Assembly (NCBI RefSeq): GCF_035083965.1
Contig: NC_089724.1
Location: forward strand, 2,322,501 to 2,386,500
Length of the DNA: 64,000 bases
Direction of reading: 5' to 3'
Source: Branchiostoma lanceolatum
Lineage: Eukaryota > Chordata > Leptocardii > Amphioxiformes > Branchiostomatidae
The notes beneath the pieces were generated by a model. That model ran no database searches. It worked only from the letters and a program-made list of their open reading frames with translations, and was not told the origin of the DNA. Below, one piece after another: positions 58,901 to 64,000 of this stretch; the stretch's first letter is position 1; each line of letters opens with the position of its first letter. Both the position numbers and the translations under genes were made by a program.

Positions 58901-60265
58901 GCCCTCCCCCAGCAAACTGGTTTCGCTATGTAGATGACACTTGGTGTAGGTTAAAAGAGAGAGTAGCGGACGACTTCTTTGACCATATAAACCAGGTAGA
59001 TGACAACATCAAGTTCGCACAGGAGTCGTGTCAAAACATCAGGCTCCCCTTCCTAGACACCAAAACCATCATAGAGAAGGATGGCAACCTTCAGTTCGAA
59101 GTGTACGGAAACCGACCCACACTGATCAATATCTGGCCTTTGATTCCCACCACCTTTTGGAACACAAACTAGCAGTGATCAAAACTCTATTCCATCGGGC
59201 AGACAATGTCATCACCTCAGACGAAGCGAAAACAGACGGACACAGGCATCTCCGTGCGGCCTTAGCCAAGTGTGGCTACCAAAATTGGACCTTCAAGAAA
59301 ACCTTCTGACCAGTCTAAGAAAACACTCAAGTGCAAACCATTGACCAACAGAAACAAGGCCAACATTACCATTCCCTACGTCCAAGGAGTATCGGAAAAA
59401 CTCAGACGAATATTCCAAAACTTCAACATTGCCACTAACTTCAAACCTCACTCAACTCTCAGGCAGAAATTGGTCCATCCAAAAGACAGGCCTGAAAAAG
59501 GCATCAAAGCCAATGTCATCTACAAACTGAAATGTGAGGAACCGAACTGCAATAGCATGTACATTGGGGAGTCAAGTCGACCACTGAAAGAAAGGTACAA
59601 GGAGCATTGCAGAAAGAGCGCTAACCGCTACTCCTCTGCCATTTTCCACCATCTAAAACACGACCAGGGACACTTATTCAATCTCGATTCCACGGACATC
59701 CTAGATCGTGAAGAACGCTGGTTCAAACGGGGAATCAGAGAAGCAATATATGAGAGGATGTACAACCCGGCCCTCAACAGGAAAGGGGGTCTACGCGTTG
59801 AACTTTCAGGCACTTGGGATAATGTACTGGTGTTCTCAGTCCTACCGTTAGTCACTAACGAAAGACAGTGGATGCTGTCTGAAACGTCTGACTGTTTCAA
59901 AATTTTATCCAGTTGCTTGAGTAATTATTTTTGGCGTATCTTACTACCTGGATGTCTAACTTTCATCAAGCAACAAAAATAGCCTTGAAAAATGGCCATT
60001 TGCTGACTTCACACTTCCCGGTACAGGTCACGTGGGTCCTTCCAAATTGATCAGTGGACCGAAAAAGCTTTGATAGCTTGTTACTGTGTGTACGAAATAG
60101 CTGATAAAAACTCAAAAGAAACAGTATCCATTTGCCATGACACAGAATTATCAAGTGACTAACATCAAATACATGTAATGTGGACTAAGTAGAATCACCT
60201 TGTGTCGAGTCCGGCCAGGCGATCACAGCCGCGACGAAGATCAGAAACTCCCACATCTTTGCCAT
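49977..60265 (-). CDS. P5: secreted unknown-domain/EGF/C-type lectin protein, 523 aa
   Basis: 11 exons (minus): 60265-60199, 57713-57318, 56858-56745, 56495-56385, 55902-55789, 55117-54893, 51833-51705, 51416-51303, 51043-50930, 50526-50449, 50086-49977. Phases agree; 1,572 nt. Order: signal peptide 1-22 ([20 protein letters not shown]); unknown domain 23-154; three EGF repeats 155-267; C-type lectin domain 268-385; two EGF repeats 386-461; two four-cysteine modules 462-523 ([13 protein letters not shown] and [14 protein letters not shown]). The unknown domain lacks the extra cysteine pair seen in P3 and P4. Intron 1 carries a Penelope-like element, and the 3-kb intron between the lectin halves carries a composite repeat. 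It is an intact-looking gene; function unknown. Confidence 0.9.
50276..50304 (+). repeat. (GAGT)n microsatellite
   Basis: About seven GAGT/GAAT units in the last intron of P5. Confidence 0.8.
53400..54055 (+). repeat. 128-bp tandem repeat (five units), each with an ATGCAAAT octamer
   Basis: TTATGCAAAT-type words occur at 53449, 53576, 53705, 53833 and 53961, spaced 127, 129, 128 and 128 bp. Between them recur TTGCATA, CCTCTCTTCCTCAG and ATGGAA(T/C)-type words. The third unit has ATGCATAT. This is a diverged minisatellite. Confidence 0.75.
54060..54425 (+). repeat. Full-length-looking copy of the dispersed repeat family
   Basis: It contains TTCCGCTGCAGTACCGTAAC, AAGATCTACCCACCTACTAA, CCTTCTCGAGTTATGCTGTA, a short ACA tract, CTACCGTCTGCATAACCTTC and GGCGAAGGTAATAA in order. 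This tail is the best reference for the other copies. Confidence 0.6.
55575..55715 (+). repeat. Partial copy of the dispersed repeat family
   Basis: It reads AAGACCAACCAACATACCAA, AATCCATCCAGGCGTTCTTT, TACCCTCTGCAAAACC and TTTGGCGAAGGTAA, matching 54,290-54,420. Confidence 0.6.
56090..56336 (-). mobile_element. tRNA-derived SINE
   Basis: On the minus strand the head reads GGCGTGGCGTAACGGTTAGA (A-box region), then CGAGTTCGATACTC (B-box), then GTGCCCTTAGGAAAGGCAC. It resembles a lysine- or glutamate-type tRNA head but is followed by a long SINE body. It lies in a P5 intron between EGF exons. Confidence 0.7.
58290..59985 (+). mobile_element. Penelope-like element: reverse transcriptase plus GIY-YIG endonuclease, broken
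   Basis: The frames code, in order: [19 protein letters not shown] and [12 protein letters not shown] (reverse-transcriptase motifs 1-3, 58,337-58,714), [11 protein letters not shown] (motif 4 region, near 58,800), FRYVDDTW (catalytic motif, about 58,920), a linker, then a GIY-YIG nuclease (VIYKLKCEE…[17 protein letters not shown]…, 59,500-59,800). This domain order defines endonuclease-bearing Penelope-like elements. The reading frame is broken about four times, so it looks inactive. It has replaced or interrupted the part of P5 intron 1 corresponding to 36,300-37,190 of P3. Confidence 0.85.
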
Positions 60266-60310
60266 ATGGTGAGTTTGGTCCAGACTCTGTAATGTGTGTG
60301 AAGCTTGTTC

Positions 60311-60445
60311 TGTGTTCGGCAATTTATAGACTGGCCCAAGGCCATGGGAACCACACAGCTGACCGGTAGGGACGGGCGCTATTAATATTTCTGCGGAGGA
60401 AATGTTTCAAACCTGGCGCGAACATGCGGCCTGCTGATTGGTCCG
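60311..60445 (-). promoter_or_regulatory. Conserved family promoter upstream of P5
   Basis: TATAAATT (minus, 60,328-60,321) is preceded by CCATGGCCTTGG, TGTGGTTCC, the CAGCTG E-box in GGTCAGCTG, ATTAATA and a CCAAT box (complement of GATTGG, 60,436-60,441). The start codon at 60,265 is about 57 bp past the TATA box, so transcription probably begins near 60,295. Confidence 0.72.
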
Positions 60446-60549
60446 AGCTGTAGGAGAAAGATAAGAAGTCAACATTGCCTACGTCACTGTTCACCTCTAC
60501 CCACAAAAGAATAATCTGTCCAAGTAGATGTAGGGTTACGTTTTTTATG

Positions 60550-60785
60550 AGTGTTTTTGCAGTCTTTTAGATGTCTTTTGGACGTCAGATGTTGCATGGA
60601 TATGATATTCCTATATATGATGTAATCTTCGAACTTTTCCCCCAGTTATCCTGTATTAATGTAGTGTGGGACAGTATTGTGAAATGCTTTATCGATGTGT
60701 ATGTGTATTTGTTTAAAGACTTCAGGAAGAATAGCTACATTCATAATGTAAAGTAGTTGTGGATCCCAAATAAAGTCAATGTCTC
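60550..60785 (+). mobile_element. Probable LINE 3' UTR fragment
   Basis: CAGGAAGAATAGCTACATTC near its end resembles the LINE 3' end at 30,420 (GGAAGATTAGCTACAT), followed by CCCAAATAAAGTC. No ORF remains. Confidence 0.4.
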
Positions 60786-61102
60786 TTAGCGGTCCACATT
60801 TTTGTGTCTTTGCCCTGGAAAGAGATCAACATACCCCCTACCCTCCAAAAATTGAATGACCTCAGTGCTTGCGCTACAAGGTCAAACTCTAGAACACTCG
60901 GCAAGTAATTATCTATTTGTTTGAACGTTTGTTTATTCATGAAAATCTCAAATCGGCACGCATAGACAGGCCGCAGTTATATTGATCTTTGTGCCATTTA
61001 CTACTGAAGTAATACTATATCGTAAAGTTCGATGATCCGCTGTTCCAACCAACCCTAAAACCTTCACCTACCTGTGGACACACGTACGTCATGAGCTCAT
61101 GA

Positions 61103-61265
61103 TACTGTAAATGCATTTAAGTTCACGTGGTTTTTATTTCGCGCCAAAGCGAAATGAAGTGTTCGCGGTGGTTTGCGACAGCGCTATAGTCACATACTGC
61201 TATAGCTAAGTTCGCGGTGAAATACTGTCGCCGCGAAAACCGCGAACATTTCTGAATTAACAGTA
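61103..61265. mobile_element. Small MITE with TACTGT…ACAGTA ends
   Basis: The ends TACTGTAAATGCATTTAAGT and the complement of TTCTGAATTAACAGTA pair imperfectly. The interior is rich in TTCGCGG/CCGCGAA words (GTTCGCGGT, CCGCGAACA). It is 163 bp with no coding capacity. Confidence 0.55.
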
Positions 61266-62032
61266 ATTCAAATAGTACACAGGTGGGGAGCAACCCATCC
61301 AATGTTATTTTGAAAAATCCTTCTTCGCTCATCTTTAGAAATACAATTCATTTTTTATAGCAAAACAAATGGACGTATCAAAAGATGACCTCTACCAGAA
61401 GCCGTTTTACCAACACAAAGTTCTCCCAAGTCAGTTGAGAAATGCCAGCAGGTAAACACTGAGTTAGTCGTTTATTTAGACTGGTTTGTTGCATGGCATT
61501 TCAAGTGACGACTGGAAATCTGTCATACCTTTTAAAAGAGCCTTTCAGCTATATATATCACAATGATCTTTGTTGTGTTTTACGTTCATTTTATATACTG
61601 AATACTTAGTAAATAGCTTACCACGTGTTAAAAGAAATGTGTTCAAATTCTCCGTTAAGAGAAAACCTAAGTGTTTTACCTTTAGGACAAAATTGATTTT
61701 GATAGGCTGTAGGTGATAAACAACATCAAAACTCTTTTAAACTCTAGCTAAAAACAAGAAATAACTTCTTGCTGCTGTACTTTTATTTGCCTCAAAAGAC
61801 GCTACAAATATCGATCAGTCGATCGAATATCGATTTATGCGTCGCCAGCGCTCCTACGTCACCGATGCCACTAGTAAACTTTCTGTGAACCTGCCGCTAC
61901 TCCAACAAACCCTGACCCGCTAATCCTTACTATTGGCACACGTACTGACACGTACGCCAGGGGTCTGTATCGGTCGACGCTTCTCCTCGGCCACCAACAA
62001 GGCGGCGACTGATCATGAGAATAGAACCTGTA
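61266..62032. other. Intergenic region P5-P6 with a 3'-flank unit copy
   Basis: 61,800-61,990 repeats the ATCGATCAGTC…CTGTGAACCTGCCGCTACTC…CCCTGACCCGCTAA unit also seen 3' of P3 and P4. Nothing else was recognised. Confidence 0.45.
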
Positions 62033-62904
62033 AGCCTAGGTTACACATAGCCGAACATGGCCTCCCGACTCTCCCCCGACCATGGTTGGAGTGATTCGGG
62101 AGTGATTCGGGAGCTAGCTCGGTTGGCGTTCGGCCGAGTCGGCTGGCGTTCGGCTGAGTCGGCTGGTGTTCGGCTGCGCCAGCCGAATGTTTTGAAAATT
62201 TCGAAACATTCGGCTCTGGACGGAGGGTCTGAAATGGGTCGGCTGGTGTTCGGCTGGTGTTCGGCGCGGTCGGCTAGTGCTCGGCTGGTATTCGGGATTG
62301 AGTCAGTAGTAAAATTAGAACCTTAACCACGCCAGAAACACTACTGACTTACTCCCAACTAGCTTCCAACCTACCCATAACTCACCCCAAGGCCGTAGAC
62401 AAAACTCTGCTAACTAATTCTCAACCAAGTGACTACTATCGGAACGTGGGCGAATCACCCCCGACCTTCACACGACCAAAAACAAAGAAGAACGCTAAAA
62501 GCAGTATTAAAGCTAGCCATGATCCGAATTCGATCTCTCGGTGATGTTAACAACATAATAGAATGGATTATTTTAATTAAAACCGAAAATGACCCCTATT
62601 TTGAAAGTCGCTGAATATGTCCATTTAAATTCGTGAGAGGGTCTGCAATCGGTCGGGGTTTAGTCAGGAGAGATTCGGCAGTCTACGGCTAGAGGTCGGG
62701 GTGGTTGGGAGTAAGCTAGAAAGCATTCGGGGCCCATTCGGGAGTAATTCGTGTACTGGTTAGGAGATGATCGGCGCATCTTCGGCGCATGTTCGGCGCC
62801 AAAGATAGGCGTGGCCCAAAAACTGGTCAGAATGCTCCCGAACTACCGCCGACCTGAGTCGGCTTGCGTTCGGGAGCCATGTTCGGCTATGTGTAACCTA
62901 GGCT
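62033..62904. mobile_element. 872-bp TIR element with GTTCGGCTG reiterations
   Basis: AGCCTAGGTTACACATAGCC at the left end is the exact complement of the right end; the pairing continues through GAACATGG for about 28 bp. GTA flanks both ends (62030-62032, 62905-62907), a possible 3-bp target duplication. Subterminal arrays of GTCGGCTGG/GTTCGGCTG (62,125-62,290) and GATTCGG/ATTCGG (62,640-62,790) occupy both arms. No transposase; non-autonomous. The 89-residue ORF inside is a product of the array. Confidence 0.75.
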
Positions 62905-63168
62905 GTACTAGAGGAATTTAAACAGTGACGGTTTTTGACGATAATCTTCATGATGTAAAGTCGCTGAAGTTTATAAATCAAGTTGAAACATTTATATGCT
63001 TATAACTGTTTTTTTTTCATTAACCAGTGTGACTCACTCAGTGTTAAATAAATGTATGCTAGATACCCCTTTAAATGCACTAGTTGTCGAGCTTATCATA
63101 ATTGTAATTATACACTTTGAAAATGGATTGGAATACAGTAAAGACAATGAATATCATTATTTAAATGC

Positions 63169-63174
63169 TTTATT
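63169..63174 (-). terminator. Poly(A) signal AATAAA for P6
   Basis: AATAAA on the minus strand, 107 bp after the P6 stop, in a TGCTTTATTTTCTTC context like that after P5. Confidence 0.6.
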
Positions 63175-63280
63175 TTCTTCAGTAAATGATCAAAAAGAAT
63201 ATTCGCAAGGCTCTTTTGATAAGGCCGCATACCAGCCTTTTGCTGCCAGCCCGTTGTGGGAAGACGCTTTGACCTCTCGG

Positions 63281-63688
63281 TCACTTAGGCTTGCACGAGA
63301 AGGAGGCCACGCCCTCCTCAGTGCAGTACATGCCATCTGGACAGGAGGCGCTGCTGCACTGGTAGGAGACCATGCGATTGGCGGAAGCCGGATCTAGAAA
63401 TGGATGCAAAATTTACAAACAAGATTTTAAGCCTTCGATAATGACACGAAGCTGGAAGGCTGTGGCATTTTCAAAATGTTTTGTTGCATTTCTGGGAAAC
63501 CTTGCAAAGACAAATAGCAAAGGTGTTAGATCAAATCACAATGGTAAGTATTGTTCATCGATATATTTCACACGGATTTAACAGTTAAACAGAAGCGGAA
63601 GTTTATTCACCATTGCAGTTGAAATAGAAGGTGTGATCCACGCAGGTCCAACCGAACGGACATGGGTCAGGGGAGCACCAGTCTGTGG
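63281..63688 (-). CDS. P6: 3' end of a further family member, 5' part outside the window
   Basis: Two exons: 63688-63611 (WCSPDPCPFGWTC module, 78 nt) and 63393-63281 ([14 protein letters not shown] module, ending SFSCKPK and TGA). Sizes, phases and cysteine spacing equal those of the last two exons of P5, its closest match. The upstream EGF exon expected next was not found before the right edge. The array therefore continues beyond the window. Confidence 0.88.
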
Positions 63689-64000
63689 CTGCAAAACAGA
63701 GATCAAAGTAACAGATATAACGTTAGCGAGATTTAATTTGCCAATTCATTTCCGTGGGCTAATTGCAAGGGTACAAACGGTAACAAAATAACAAGGGCCT
63801 TATACATAGACATCTACATAGTAAACTGGGGAGGGGGACGAGTTTTGTGATTTTAGTACAAATGTGTTTTTGGGTGTTTTATAGAGAGCTCGAAAGCTCG
63901 GAAATAATGTTTGAATTGTTCACAAAAGCTTATTTATTTCATACTCATGACTAACGCCCATAGATATGGAACTTACAGGTTATGGCCTACCGCCATACAG
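63689..64000. other. Intron sequence of P6; nothing recognised
   Basis: No EGF-like exon, repeat or RNA gene was seen in this last stretch. Confidence 0.4.

Noticed and set aside
62057-62326. 89-residue plus-strand ORF rich in arginine, serine and alanine
   Set aside because: It is the translation of GTTCGGCTG arrays inside a TIR element.

Overview
The window looks like cephalochordate (amphioxus, Branchiostoma) genomic DNA. I infer this from many small, mostly phase-1 exons coding EGF, C-type lectin and discoidin modules, an invertebrate-style thrombospondin with extra modules, a C2H2 zinc-finger gene with two alternating finger types, and dense SINEs, LINE ends, MITEs and a Penelope-like element. 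I ran no database search, so the species is an inference.

Almost all host coding sequence is on the minus strand and forms one tandem family. Reading the minus strand from right to left: the 3' end of gene P6 (63,688-63,281), P5 (60,265-49,977), P4 (47,334-39,715), P3 (37,453-29,693), a two-exon 5' module P2 (27,937-26,501) with a detached last-exon fragment at 24,524-24,422, then P1/thrombospondin (22,902-8,211), and finally P0 (3,570 to beyond the left edge). A plus-strand zinc-finger gene (5,437-6,612) sits between the last two. P3, P4 and P5 were assembled exon by exon. Their splice phases agree and they give 602, 492 and 523 residues: signal peptide, an unrecognised cysteine-rich domain of about 132-136 residues, 2 to 5 EGF repeats, a C-type lectin-like domain, two EGF repeats, and two short four-cysteine modules. 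P0 has an EGF-lectin body like these but carries a discoidin (F5/8C) domain in place of the unknown domain.

The most unusual gene is P1. The same promoter, signal exon and unknown domain run in phase into 8 EGF repeats, a sushi-like module, an unassigned region of about 168 residues, an Ephrin_rec_like module, thrombospondin type 3 repeats and a complete thrombospondin C-terminal domain. The 28 exons total 3,903 nt, an exact multiple of three, giving 1,300 residues with no internal stop. P2 duplicates the P1 5' module just upstream and has no intact body of its own, so the two may be alternative 5' ends of one thrombospondin, or P2 may be a dying copy.

All five genes that start with the unknown domain share a closely conserved promoter block: TATA-like box, CAGCTG E-box, Runx-like site and an upstream CCAAT box. 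Intergenic DNA holds a reiterated 3'-flank unit and many mobile elements: a Mutator-like foldback element, two Harbinger-like MITEs, other TIR elements, tRNA-derived SINEs, a broken Penelope-like element in intron 1 of P5, and a 128-bp octamer-bearing minisatellite in the lectin intron of P5. The proteins are all predicted to be secreted extracellular-matrix or recognition molecules; no function has been shown.
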